Part shown: in pieces, positions 36,759 through 45,556 of the stretch
Numbering within the stretch: the stretch's first letter is position 1
Layout: every line of letters starts with the position of its first letter
Origin: Treponema pedis
GTDB taxonomy: Bacteria > Spirochaetota > Spirochaetia > Treponematales > Treponemataceae
Assembly: GCF_017161325.1 (NCBI RefSeq)
Contig: NZ_CP045670.1
Span: 2,163,367-2,227,366, forward strand
Reading direction: 5' to 3'
DNA length: 64,000 nt
Notes under the pieces: generated by a model
Told to the model about the DNA's origin: nothing
The model's input: only the letters and a program-made list of their open reading frames with translations
Databases searched by the model: none
Program-made: the position numbers and the translations under genes

Positions 36759-38063
36759 TTAATTTTTTTTAAACACTCTGATACGGTTATCTAAAAAATC
36801 GGAAAGAACTATTGTTTTGCCGTCGGGAGAAATATCCAAACCCGTCGGCTGGTTTCCCGCTTCTACGCTTTCAATGCGGGTAAGGGTTTCGGTATCAATA
36901 ATATCCAGTCTCCCCATTACATAGCCTTTATACAAATAGCCCTTATCGGGATTATTTGGCCCTCGGCATGAAACATATAAAAACTTTCCGTCAGGCGAAA
37001 GCTGAATAGTATTGGGGTGGCTGAAAACCTTTACAGTTTTTATAAGGCTCTCGTCTTTAAGAGAATAAACTTCTATAACCGCATTAAGCATATCCGAAAC
37101 ATAAAGCCGTCCCTGTTTATAATCCGTAACAATATGCCTTTTTGCACCTTTCATTCCCGATTCCGAAACGGTTTTAAAAGTGTCAAGCTCTTTTTTTATA
37201 AGGCGGCAATTTGAATTCCCCGCAGCATCTTCAAACTGAGCGCAATAGATAAATTTACCGTCTTCCGAAAAAGCCATTCCGCGCGGAACCGCCTTAGTTT
37301 TAATTTTTTTTTCTTCGCTGTAAGTTTCAGTATTTATTACGCTTATATCGAAGGTTTGCCAATTACTTAAATAAACCCTGTCGGTTAATGGGTTATAAGC
37401 CATAACCTTGCTCCATTTGCCGCTCGTTTTAACTGCGGTTTTATATTCAAAGGTTGTAAGATTAAAAACATGAATTAAAGCCGTAGGCATCTGACTTATC
37501 CAAAGTTCATTTTTATTTTTTAATACAAGGGCTTCTACAAAGCCGAGTTTTTCCGCATACTCTTTAGGAGGAGAAATTCTCTTTTTTTCTCCGGTTTCGA
37601 TATTGATAATATCCGCTCCGTTTCCGTCGAGAAGGGCTACGGCAACGGTATCGGAATTTACAAAGGTTACGCTTTTAGGCTGCCTTCCCGTAGGAAAAAA
37701 AGCTTTCGTATCGAATTTTGACTCTTTCCGTGATAAGATTGCAAGAGCCTTAAGTGAAAAAGGAGCTTTTAAGTCCGCCGTTTTTCCAACATCGTTTTTT
37801 AACCTTATAAGCTCATCGGTTAAATTTACCGTACGGAATCCTTTATTTTTAACTTCAATAGCGGAAGCGGAATCTTTAAGTATAAGACGCACCTTTGCAA
37901 GAGTATTATCCTTTTCCAGCACTAAGGGTTTAACCGTTTTGCCGTCAACAAAAAATTCGGTTCCCGTAAAGGGCTGAACAATTAAATCAAAATTAAATTC
38001 CGCAAAAACGGAAAAGGTAAAAAGAAAAAAAACAAAGCTCAGTTTTTTCTTTATTTTTTGCAT
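36759..38063 (-). CDS. Exported YncE-like beta-propeller protein
   Basis: A 434-residue protein with a signal peptide (about 21 residues, ending VFA). From about residue 120 onward it carries repeats of the YVTN/YncE type, such as LSPDGKFLYVSCRGP, ISPDGKTIVLSDFLDNRIRV and GMAFSEDGKFIYCAQ, which build a seven-bladed propeller. The N-terminal 110 residues are a separate beta-rich domain resembling PEGA-like modules. It probably binds a ligand in the periplasm. It starts four bases after the AAA+ gene, so the two form an operon. Confidence 0.8.
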   Translation of the reverse strand: MQKIKKKLSFVFFLFTFSVFAEFNFDLIVQPFTGTEFFVDGKTVKPLVLEKDNTLAKVRLILKDSASAIEVKNKGFRTVNLTDELIRLKNDVGKTADLKAPFSLKALAILSRKESKFDTKAFFPTGRQPKSVTFVNSDTVAVALLDGNGADIINIETGEKKRISPPKEYAEKLGFVEALVLKNKNELWISQMPTALIHVFNLTTFEYKTAVKTSGKWSKVMAYNPLTDRVYLSNWQTFDISVINTETYSEEKKIKTKAVPRGMAFSEDGKFIYCAQFEDAAGNSNCRLIKKELDTFKTVSESGMKGAKRHIVTDYKQGRLYVSDMLNAVIEVYSLKDESLIKTVKVFSHPNTIQLSPDGKFLYVSCRGPNNPDKGYLYKGYVMGRLDIIDTETLTRIESVEAGNQPTGLDISPDGKTIVLSDFLDNRIRVFKKN

Positions 38064-38066
38064 AAA

Positions 38067-39830
38067 CTAATTCCTTTCTCCCAATAATTGCTTTAATTCC
38101 AAAATTTCCGAAGCCATAGCGGAGCGCTGCATAGATTGATATTTTTTCGGAATCATTTCCTTACTTGTACTTTCTATTGCCGCAACCAAATTTTGTAATT
38201 CAATTTCATTAGGGTATGAGGGCGGAATAAAATCGGCTATAATTTCTTCCAAGTCCTTTTGATGTATCATTGCCCGCCCTTCTACCGTGGCGCTCATTTT
38301 CGCCCGAACTAAAATCGCTTCAATATCGGCGCCTGAAATATCGAATTTAATCTTTTTTATAATTGCGGGAAAATTGACTTCATGCGTTTTAATTTGCAGT
38401 TTACGCTGTAAGGTTATAAATAAATCCAATTTTTCGGCATCGTTTTCAGGATAAAACAAGGCAAGGTGCTCTTCCGCCCTGCCCTGTCTCTTTAAGTCTA
38501 TCGGAATTAAATCCGGACGGCAAGTTATTAAAAACCAAATTATTTTGCCGCGATATTCCGTATTGCCCATAAAATTTGCAATTTGAGCAAAAACTCTGGC
38601 GGAAGTACCTGAAATATCGTTGGTTGTTCTGTTACCCAAAACTACGTCCGCTTCATCAATCATAACAGCAACCGGCGACATTGCCTTTAAAATATTTAAA
38701 ACTTTTTCAAGATTCGATTCCGTAGCACCCTGCCACTGAGAGCGGAAATTTAAAAGACGCACCATCGGAATACCTATTTCACCTGCAAAGGCGGAAACTA
38801 TAAAGGTCTTTCCCGTACCTATCGGGCCTGAAATTAAGTAGCCCATCGGAAGGACATCGTTTCTTGCCCTTTGCAAGGCCTTTGCGGCAAATTTAAACCG
38901 TTTTTTTACAAAATCGTGCCCCGAAACAAGGGATAAGTCGTATTCCGTATCTATAAATTCCAAAAGACCGAGGGCTTCATTACGTATTATTTCCCGTTTT
39001 CTTTTTGCCAAATGCTCAAACGTTATGGGACAATCGTCCTGATAAGATTCAGCCGCAATTTGGTGTATATTCATTAAGTTTAAACCGGATGTTAAAACGC
39101 CCATACGTTGAGCGGTTAAACTTCTTTCGGTTAAAAGAATTTCTTCCTGATTTTGAAGATATTCTAAAAATTCTATACGGGTATCGGTATCAGGCAAGGG
39201 AATACAAACCTTTATAGTGGAAGGAGCTGCCGTAAGACGCGGATTTAAATCGGTTAAATTTTCGGTCATCATTATAATTGAAATATCTTCGCGGGTAAAT
39301 GAAGGCTCGTGAGACCATCTGTTTAAGGTTACAAAGCAATACCTGTCGGTTTCACTCAAGCTGCCTATATCGTCCGCAGGAATAATAGTTTCGGCATAAT
39401 CGATTATAAGCACAATGCGTAAATCTTTTCCGAAGTTAAGAACAAAATAGCGTTCCAAATAAGAAAAGGCAAGACGCGGGTCGGAGGAGATAAAGTCTTC
39501 CAAAGGAACATCGGGAAAAACCCTGTGCATTTCCTCAAGATAAGCCTTATACATAGCCTCGGTACAAAAGGAAATGCCTCCCGATTTATCGTAGTAAACA
39601 ATTATGTTTTTATTCCCGAAAATTACCTCCGAAATATAGTCGCGTATTTTGACGAAAAGAAAACTTCCCGCAAAACCCGCCGCCTGGTGGGGCAAAAAAT
39701 CTCTTATATTTCCGTGAACAAAATAAAGGTTGGCCGTCTTTGAACAATACTTTATTGAAAGCTCTTGCGCCCAACCCGGTAATTCCTGTATATAACCGCT
39801 GTTTTCTTTTATCAGCTGTTTCCCTGCCAT
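38067..39830 (-). CDS. AAA+ ATPase with a degenerate first module
   Basis: A 587-residue cytoplasmic protein. The second half is a complete AAA+ module: Walker A GPIGTGKT at residues 335-342, Walker B VAVMIDEADVV at about 387-397, and the sensor/arginine-finger region near LITCRPDLIPIDLKRQGRAE. The first half (about 20-260) looks like an AAA module without a Walker A but with a hydrophobic Walker B-like strand (IVLIIDYAE). This resembles tandem-AAA remodelling proteins. The target is unknown. A GGGAGGGG ribosome site precedes the ATG. Confidence 0.78.
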   Translation of the reverse strand: MAGKQLIKENSGYIQELPGWAQELSIKYCSKTANLYFVHGNIRDFLPHQAAGFAGSFLFVKIRDYISEVIFGNKNIIVYYDKSGGISFCTEAMYKAYLEEMHRVFPDVPLEDFISSDPRLAFSYLERYFVLNFGKDLRIVLIIDYAETIIPADDIGSLSETDRYCFVTLNRWSHEPSFTREDISIIMMTENLTDLNPRLTAAPSTIKVCIPLPDTDTRIEFLEYLQNQEEILLTERSLTAQRMGVLTSGLNLMNIHQIAAESYQDDCPITFEHLAKRKREIIRNEALGLLEFIDTEYDLSLVSGHDFVKKRFKFAAKALQRARNDVLPMGYLISGPIGTGKTFIVSAFAGEIGIPMVRLLNFRSQWQGATESNLEKVLNILKAMSPVAVMIDEADVVLGNRTTNDISGTSARVFAQIANFMGNTEYRGKIIWFLITCRPDLIPIDLKRQGRAEEHLALFYPENDAEKLDLFITLQRKLQIKTHEVNFPAIIKKIKFDISGADIEAILVRAKMSATVEGRAMIHQKDLEEIIADFIPPSYPNEIELQNLVAAIESTSKEMIPKKYQSMQRSAMASEILELKQLLGERN

Positions 39831-39991
39831 AACCCCTCCCGAGAGCTACATAATACAACAAAAGGGTAAAATTTTCAAGATAAAGGCATAATTCCAACGG
39901 CATCTTTTAACTTATAGAACCGTTTATATTATCTTTTAATCGTATTTTTTTTAAGGATTCCTCATCTATAGAACTATTTTCCGCTATATGC

Positions 39992-39997
39992 TATACT
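39992..39997 (+). promoter_or_regulatory. -10 element close to the helicase start codon
   Basis: TATACT lies 11 bases before the ATG at 40009, leaving a predicted leader of only about five bases and no ribosome site. The matching -35 (TAGAAC at 39969-39974) is weak, so this is a tentative call. Confidence 0.4.
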
Positions 39998-40008
39998 CTA
40001 ATTTAATT

Positions 40009-41796
40009 ATGGAAATTACTTTTAAAGACCTGGAACTTGACGAAATAGTTTTACAGGCAATTGAGGCAAAGGGTTTTGAAGAGCCTACGCCTATTCAAAT
40101 TTTGGCAATACCGCGCCTTCTTTCGGGGGACGCAAATGTTATTGCAAAGGCAAGGACGGGGACGGGAAAAACGGCGGCTTTCGGACTTCCGCTTGTACAG
40201 GAATTGCGCTCCGATACCGGAAAGGTGAGAGCTTTAATTTTAGTGCCTACGCGGGAACTCGCAGTTCAGGTAGCTGCGGAAGTGGAATCGTTCAGAATAG
40301 AAAAATATCCGCGCATTACCGTTGTTTACGGAGGCGCTCCAATAGGACAGCAGCTGCGTAACTTAAAAAGCGGAACCGAAATAGTAGTAGGAACTCCGGG
40401 CCGTGTAATGGACCACATCGAAAGAGGTTCTCTTAAACTTGAAAACATAGAATACTTTATTTTAGATGAAGCCGACGAAATGCTCAATATGGGTTTTATA
40501 GAAGATATAGAAAATATTTTCGGCCATGCAAATCCTGAAGCCAGAGTATTGATGTTTTCCGCAACAATGCCTAAACAAATCCTTTCCATCGCTTCCGATT
40601 TTATGGGCGATTATGAAATTGTAGAAGAAGAACACAAGGAAGAAGAGGCATCTCTTACCGAGCAATTTTTTTGGCTGGTTCGCGAGGGCGATAAAACGGA
40701 AGCCCTAGTCCGTTTAATAGATACAACGCCCGACTTTTACGGTCTTGTATTTTGCCAAACAAAGGTGGACGCCGATGCCGTAGCAAAAGAACTTGATGAA
40801 AGGCATTACGAAGCGGCCGCCCTTCACGGCGACATTCCGCAAAGTCAGAGGGAAAAAATTCTCGATAAGTTTAGAGCAAAAAAAACTCGTATTTTGGTTG
40901 CAACCGATGTTGCCGCCCGAGGAATAGACATTGAAGGAATCACACACGTTGTAAACTACGCAATTCCATACGACGGCCCTACTTATACTCACCGTATAGG
41001 AAGAACGGGAAGAGCGGGTGCGGAAGGAACGGCGGTAAGTTTTATCCGTCCGAGCGAAATAAGACGCATCGAGTATTTAAGAAAACATGCACGCGGCGAG
41101 TTAAAAGAAGGAAAAATACCTTCTATAGAATCGGTAATAGAAACAAAACGGACACGTATTTTAAAAGAAACCGCGGCGCAAATCGAAAAATTATCTTTTG
41201 AAGAAAAACCGGAACAGGGATTTACGGCCTTTGCAAACAAACTTACGGAATATGCCGATTCCCAAACAGTCTTGGCATTTATCCTTCAAATGCAATACGG
41301 AAAATTTCTTTCACCGTCTCATTATAAAACAATTAAACCCGTAAAACCTGAGGGAAGAGGCGGAAAGAAAGGAAAAAAACTTGACGAGGACAGCCTAAGG
41401 CTTTATATCGGCGCGGGCAGAAGGGACGGAATTACAAAAAGACGTCTTGCCGAGCTTTTAAGTTCTCTTTTATCCATACCTGAAAGACTTGTAGACGATA
41501 TAGAAGTTACCGATAAATTTTCTCTTGCAACCTTACCTAAAAATGCCGCAAATGACGCTTTGCGTCTTTGCAAAAAAAAGCGGGGGCTTCCCGATATGCA
41601 TATAGACGTAAAAAGCTCCTCTTCGAATTTTTCAGATGAAAGAAAACCCGGCTTCCGCTCTAAAATGCGTAAACACGACAGCGTAAACCGTAAATCCTCA
41701 TCTTCGGATTTTTCTACAGGTAAACGCAAGCATTCCGAAAAAAGGAAAAACAATAAAAGCGATACCGGCAAGGCGGAAAGATACAAAAAAAGATAA
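40009..41796 (+). CDS. DEAD-box RNA helicase (DeaD/CsdA-like)
   Basis: A 595-residue helicase. The core motifs are complete: Q motif (GFEEPTPIQ), ARTGTGKT at residues 48-55, PTREL, DEAD, SAT, ARGIDIEG and HRIGRTGR. After the core, a DbpA-type RNA-binding domain (LRLYIGAGRRDGITKRRLAELL, about 465-540) leads into a basic Ser/Lys-rich tail. Such helicases remodel rRNA and mRNA, often in the cold. The start at 40009 gives the typical N-terminus; a Met seven codons earlier would lie on the -10 element. Confidence 0.94.
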   Translation: MEITFKDLELDEIVLQAIEAKGFEEPTPIQILAIPRLLSGDANVIAKARTGTGKTAAFGLPLVQELRSDTGKVRALILVPTRELAVQVAAEVESFRIEKYPRITVVYGGAPIGQQLRNLKSGTEIVVGTPGRVMDHIERGSLKLENIEYFILDEADEMLNMGFIEDIENIFGHANPEARVLMFSATMPKQILSIASDFMGDYEIVEEEHKEEEASLTEQFFWLVREGDKTEALVRLIDTTPDFYGLVFCQTKVDADAVAKELDERHYEAAALHGDIPQSQREKILDKFRAKKTRILVATDVAARGIDIEGITHVVNYAIPYDGPTYTHRIGRTGRAGAEGTAVSFIRPSEIRRIEYLRKHARGELKEGKIPSIESVIETKRTRILKETAAQIEKLSFEEKPEQGFTAFANKLTEYADSQTVLAFILQMQYGKFLSPSHYKTIKPVKPEGRGGKKGKKLDEDSLRLYIGAGRRDGITKRRLAELLSSLLSIPERLVDDIEVTDKFSLATLPKNAANDALRLCKKKRGLPDMHIDVKSSSSNFSDERKPGFRSKMRKHDSVNRKSSSSDFSTGKRKHSEKRKNNKSDTGKAERYKKR

Positions 41797-41809
41797 ATTT
41801 TAATAAAGT

Positions 41810-41850
41810 AAAAAAAAGTTCCACCTTAACCTGAACGGTTAAAGTGAAAC
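41810..41850 (-). terminator. Intrinsic terminator after grdB
   Basis: On the minus strand a 14-bp stem (41818-41831 with 41837-41850, two G-U pairs) is followed directly by T8 (41810-41817). The two G-U pairs become C-A mismatches on the plus strand, so it works for the grd transcript, not the helicase. Confidence 0.85.
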
Positions 41851-41861
41851 TCTATATGCGG

Positions 41862-41887
41862 CCTCTAAAAACTGCGGTTTTTAGAGG
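41862..41887. repeat. Perfect hairpin between grdB and its terminator
   Basis: CCTCTAAAAAC, loop TGCG, GTTTTTAGAGG: a perfect 11-bp stem with a tetraloop. It is not followed by a T run in either direction. A hairpin with the same AAAAAC-NNNN-GTTTTT core follows the chemoreceptor gene at 61211-61249. Confidence 0.7.
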
Positions 41888-41909
41888 AGACGCAATTTTA
41901 ACGGTTTAA

Positions 41910-43205
41910 TTAAAAAACGGTTTGCTCCGAAACGGGTGTTTCAAGAGCTTTTAACGATTTTTCAACCAAAGCACGTCTTAAGCTTTTTTCATCGGCTTCA
42001 TTCATTTTGGGGTCTCCGAGCGGGTGCGGAATAGCTACCGCCGGAACGATTCGGTTAGCTCCTACAGTTTTGGAAATAGGAACAACAGTTGCAATATGTA
42101 CTACCGGGAGAACTCTCTCGATTTCTTTAACCATCGTTGCACCGCAACGAGTACATGTACCTCACGTAGAGGTAAGAATTACAGCCTGCACTCCGTCGTT
42201 TACTAACTTTTGAGCAATTTCTTCGGCAAATTTTTTAGAGCTTTTTACGGCAGTACCGTTACCTACAGTGGTGTAATACTTGTCGTGCAGCTTTCCGATT
42301 TTGCCTTCCTTTTCCATATCGCGTAATACGTCAACGGGAAGAACTCTGTTGGGATTGGCATTGCAATATGTCGGGTCATATCCTCCGTGAGCCGTTTCGC
42401 TGTCGGCGGAAGAAAGTTTAGCCATACCTGCAATGGAGTATTCTCCGTAGTGTGAAGCATTTGAAGCCTCAATGTGGTCCGGATTTCCCTTGGGAACAAC
42501 ACCGCCTGAAGTTACCAAAGCGATTTTAGCCTTGGAAATATCTTTTACGGCTGCAAAGGGAGGAACTCTGTCGAAAACGGGCATAGGATATTCGGTTACG
42601 AATTCTTCACCCTTAATTTTCTTTAAGAGCATATCAACCGCGCGTTTTGCACCGCGCTCTTCGGCAAAATAGTTTTCACGTACACCCTTAGGTAATAAAC
42701 CTTCTTTTTCGGGGCAGCAGATTTTTTCACCTGTAAGCACTTTTTTTGCAATAGCTCCCATTGCGGGAACAGCTTCGCGCATACCTACCGCCGAATTCTT
42801 AGTTTTTACCGTGTACATAAAGGGTCTGAACACATCGTATCCGGGGTTTTCCTCGTACAAACCTGAAACGGCGGGAATTCCCATTTCAAAAGCGGCTTTT
42901 GCGGCATTACCGCAAGCCATTCCGTAGCGTCCGGCATTAAAACCGGGACCTGCAACTAAAAGGTCGGCCTTTGTTTCTTCAAGCACTTTTTTAACGAATT
43001 TAATACACTCTTCTTCGTGTTCGTTAAAATAGTTATCACCGCAGATAATGGTTTTTACTATTTTTCCGGCATCTCCTACAGCACCTTGGAGTCCGGCTCC
43101 GGGACCTGCCGTACCGTCGATTACTTCCGGTTTGTAGTCAGCCATGTCTTCTCCGCCCTTACCGGCAAAGAATTGGTTTAAATAATGAACAATTACTTTA
43201 CTCAT
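41910..43205 (-). CDS. grdB: Glycine/sarcosine/betaine reductase component B selenoprotein GrdB
   Basis: A 431-residue selenoprotein read through an in-frame TGA at 42162-42164 (residue 348). The context is TST-U-GTCTRCGATMVKEIE, the UxxCxxC active-site motif of GrdB. Without readthrough the protein stops at residue 347, and the remaining 83 residues (including ending SEQTVF) would be lost. Component B binds glycine (or sarcosine/betaine) as a Schiff base on the GrdE pyruvoyl group and passes it to selenoprotein GrdA, giving acetyl phosphate. It follows grdE by 11 bases. GrdA and GrdC/D are not in the window. Confidence 0.95.
42135..42164 (-). promoter_or_regulatory. UGA selenocysteine codon with bacterial SECIS-like hairpin
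   Basis: Twelve bases after the UGA the mRNA forms CGTTGC-GGT-GCAACG (42135-42149), a 6-bp stem with a small G-containing loop. Position and form match a bacterial SECIS element bound by SelB. The selA/selB/selC/selD genes must lie elsewhere in the genome. Confidence 0.75.
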
Positions 43206-43216
43206 AGCTTAACTCC

Positions 43217-44506
43217 TTATATTCCTCTTGCCGTAAGATAGTGAAATCCGAGCTCATTTGTAGCACCGGTAATAACCTGAATCTCGGCTTCAATTGTTCC
43301 GTCGGCATGTAAACTTCCGTCCCAACCTCCGGCTATTACGTTTGCCTGCTTTGCATCTCCGATAACGGTTTTCATCGGAGGAAGTTTTACAACTTGATTT
43401 GCATTTCCGTTGGAAACTACGGCATTTCCTAAGGGGTGTGAATCTGCAAGAGATTGACTTGCTCCGTCCTGACCGGCATATTCGTCGGTTACAAGAACCG
43501 TTTTAATACCGAGTTCTTCGATTTTTCGGCAATTCATAATTAAGTCCGCATCGGGGTTTCCGAAACCTTCTTCGGAAACGATAACCGCATCGCAGCCTAA
43601 TTGCTGAGCCATTTTTGCCGAAAGATTTGAAGAGCGTTCCTTGTCTGCAAGGGTAACGTTTTCGTTTGTAATAATTACACCCATAAAGTTAATATCTTTT
43701 CCGTGCCTTTTAAAAAGCTCGTGAATAATGGGGCTGTTCTGGTGAACATAGGTGGGGTTTTTATCGCATGCGGAAACGCAGTTACCGCTTACAATAGCAC
43801 CGTCCATAACTTCCGTGGGGTACATAAATGTAGGAAGAATTTGCTTTACATCGATACCGTAGTAGTAAGTATCGTGCAGCAATCCCTGACTTTGAAGCAT
43901 GTAAACATATCCTACCTTGGGAAGATTGGGATATTGCTTAGCCTGCTCTACGAAGGGAAGAGTTTCATAAGTTTCCGTAGAAGCGGGTTTTACATTGCGT
44001 GAGGCTTCACCCAAATAACGGGCTGTTTTTAAGCCCATAAGGCGCAAAGCTTTTTCTTTAACGGCGCGGGTAACATCGTCTTGAATTTTGCAGTCAACAA
44101 CCAAGTTTACCGTTTTTGAAAACGGTGTGTATTCGGCGCCCGGGCCTGACATATCAATAATACCTTCCTGAAAACCTACAACGGTTCCGGTGGTAACAAC
44201 AGCAGCACCCCTTAATACATGGGTTTTACCTGCTCCTACAACAGCCTCTTCGCCCGTAAAAAATCCGGGGAAGCAAACTCCTGAACCTTCCACCTTACAT
44301 CTCGGTTCAAGAACATCTTTTACCGGAATGATTCTGGTGTTGTCGCCGGGTTTTGCAATATGCAATTCTACACCGGTTACAAGAGGGTCTTCTTTAATAA
44401 GAGCCTCAAGTTCAGCTTTGTTTACTTCAAGGCATGTTCCGTTAACGGCTGTTTTGTTTCCAAATTTCATGTCGTTAATGGGGATAATACCTAATTCAAG
44501 TTTCAC
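43217..44506 (-). CDS. grdE: Glycine reductase component B proprotein GrdE
   Basis: A 429-residue proprotein, cleaved into alpha and beta subunits of component B, with a pyruvoyl group formed at the new N-terminus. The expected Asn-Cys cleavage site lies at N242-C243 (IVSGNCVSACDKNPTYVHQN). The GTG start at 44506 (VKLELGIIPINDMKFGNKT) is chosen because it gives the family N-terminus and has AGGAGG at 44513-44518; a longer ATG reading runs back through the promoter. It is the first gene of the grdE-grdB operon. Confidence 0.94.
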   Translation of the reverse strand: MKLELGIIPINDMKFGNKTAVNGTCLEVNKAELEALIKEDPLVTGVELHIAKPGDNTRIIPVKDVLEPRCKVEGSGVCFPGFFTGEEAVVGAGKTHVLRGAAVVTTGTVVGFQEGIIDMSGPGAEYTPFSKTVNLVVDCKIQDDVTRAVKEKALRLMGLKTARYLGEASRNVKPASTETYETLPFVEQAKQYPNLPKVGYVYMLQSQGLLHDTYYYGIDVKQILPTFMYPTEVMDGAIVSGNCVSACDKNPTYVHQNSPIIHELFKRHGKDINFMGVIITNENVTLADKERSSNLSAKMAQQLGCDAVIVSEEGFGNPDADLIMNCRKIEELGIKTVLVTDEYAGQDGASQSLADSHPLGNAVVSNGNANQVVKLPPMKTVIGDAKQANVIAGGWDGSLHADGTIEAEIQVITGATNELGFHYLTARGI

Positions 44507-44552
44507 TTTTGACCTCCTGATAATAGTCAATAGGTTGATTACTCTGTACCGC

Positions 44553-44581
44553 ATTATATCAGGAATTCAAAATATAGTCAA
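44553..44581 (-). promoter_or_regulatory. Promoter of grdE-grdB
   Basis: On the minus strand TTGACT (44576-44581), a 17-base spacer and a perfect TATAAT (44553-44558) lie about 45 bases before the GTG start. Confidence 0.85.
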
Positions 44582-44597
44582 TGAATAAAAAAAGTGT

Positions 44598-44609
44598 TTT
44601 TACGTAAAA
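44598..44609. promoter_or_regulatory. Palindrome upstream of the grd promoter
   Basis: TTTTACGTAAAA, a perfect 12-bp palindrome, is centred about 57 bases upstream of the predicted grd transcription start, a common place for an activator site. No regulator is identified. Confidence 0.4.
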
Positions 44610-44712
44610 CGTTTTTGTTCTTAAATTAAAATTTAAACCTTGCCGTCCGATAGGCTTAAAAAATGAGCCTTACTTTTTTTTGACGAAGCCTTTAATATTT
44701 AAAAAAAAATAC

Positions 44713-44741
44713 TTGACACAAAAAGATTTTTTTAGTATACT
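44713..44741 (+). promoter_or_regulatory. Promoter of tRNA-Met
   Basis: Perfect TTGACA (44713-44718), a 17-base spacer and TATACT (44736-44741), 13 bases before the mature tRNA. Confidence 0.88.
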
Positions 44742-44754
44742 CAACTTCTGTTAC

Positions 44755-44827
44755 GGCGGTATAGCTCAGTTGGCAGAGCAAACGGCTCATATCCGTTAGG
44801 TCATAGGTTCAAGCCCTATTGCCGCTA
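44755..44827 (+). tRNA. tRNA-Met (anticodon CAT)
   Basis: A 73-base cloverleaf. The acceptor arm GGCGGTA pairs with TGCCGCT, with G-U pairs at the first and sixth positions, and the discriminator is A. The anticodon arm is ACGG-CTCATAT-CCGT, the T arm ATAGG-TTCAAGC-CCTAT. It looks like an elongator tRNA-Met; a lysidine-modified tRNA-Ile2 cannot be excluded. CCA is not encoded. Confidence 0.9.
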
Positions 44828-44836
44828 GCTTCTTTT

Positions 44837-44866
44837 AAAGACACTCTATAGAGTGTCTTTTTTTTT
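44837..44866 (+). terminator. Terminator after tRNA-Met
   Basis: A perfect 12-bp palindromic stem (AAAGACACTCTA / TAGAGTGTCTTT) runs into a T9 run. Confidence 0.9.
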
Positions 44867-44892
44867 AGTTTGTTTTATGCGGAGGATTCAAA

Positions 44893-44964
44893 ATGGTAAA
44901 ATCGGACATTTCCCTTTTAAATCTGAAAGTCTTTTCAAATAACGGAAGTATTAAAAATGAATAG
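44893..44964 (+). CDS. Possible 23-codon upstream ORF coupled to the YigZ-family gene
   Basis: An ATG at 44893 with GGAGG eight bases upstream opens MVKSDISLLNLKVFSNNGSI and ends with a stop that overlaps the next gene's ATG (ATGAATAG). The next gene has no ribosome site of its own, so this short frame may deliver ribosomes to it. The peptide has no similarity I know. Confidence 0.4.
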   Translation: MVKSDISLLNLKVFSNNGSIKNE

Positions 44965-45556
44965 TTTAGCCGAATACGCCTCTTGCGAAATAGAAGTAAA
45001 AAATTCCAAATTTTTAGCGGAAATTTTTCCCGTCAAAACCCAAGCCGAAGCGCGCACTCTTTTAAAAACACAAAAACAAAAATACAAAGACGCTTCTCAT
45101 GTAGTACACGCCTTTGTACTGGGTGAAACGGCAGGAATACTCGGCTGCTCCGATGACGGAGAACCGGCGGGAACTGCGGGGAAACCGATTCTGGCAGTTT
45201 TGAGAGGGAAAAATATTACGGGAGTAATGCTTACAGTAATGAGAAGGTTCGGAGGTATTCTTTTAGGGACGGGAGGATTGGTTAAGGCTTATTCGGAAGC
45301 CGCAAAAGCCGTTTTGGAAAAAAGTAAAATTATTCCGTATATACCTAAAAACAAATTTGAGCTTTTTTGCTCTTATTCGGAATATGAAATTTTAAAACGC
45401 AGTTTCGCAGATTTTTCCGTTGAAACCGAAGACATAATATTCGGTGAAAAGATAAAAATAAAGGGAATAGTTCCAAGCGATAAAAAAAACGCCCTAACCG
45501 CATTTATTGAAAATGCGGTTAAAGGCAGTAAATCGGCCGGTTTAATCTTCCCATGA
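44957..45556 (+). CDS. YigZ/IMPACT (UPF0029) family protein
   Basis: A 199-residue cytoplasmic protein. The N-terminal UPF0029 domain is clear: VKNSKFLAEIFPV, SHVVHAFVLG, CSDDGEPAGTAGKPIL, VMRRFGGILLGTGGLVKAY. The C-terminal part (about 135-199) fits the DUF1949 ferredoxin-like fold. Relatives include E. coli YigZ and the eukaryotic translation-linked IMPACT; the bacterial role is not settled. Its end overlaps the convergent FecR-domain gene by 15 bases. Confidence 0.9.
   Translation: MNSLAEYASCEIEVKNSKFLAEIFPVKTQAEARTLLKTQKQKYKDASHVVHAFVLGETAGILGCSDDGEPAGTAGKPILAVLRGKNITGVMLTVMRRFGGILLGTGGLVKAYSEAAKAVLEKSKIIPYIPKNKFELFCSYSEYEILKRSFADFSVETEDIIFGEKIKIKGIVPSDKKNALTAFIENAVKGSKSAGLIFP

Noticed and set aside
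41910-42134. A separate 74-codon gene downstream of a 347-codon grdB
   Set aside because: It is the C-terminal part of GrdB after the selenocysteine UGA; the motif continues in the same frame.
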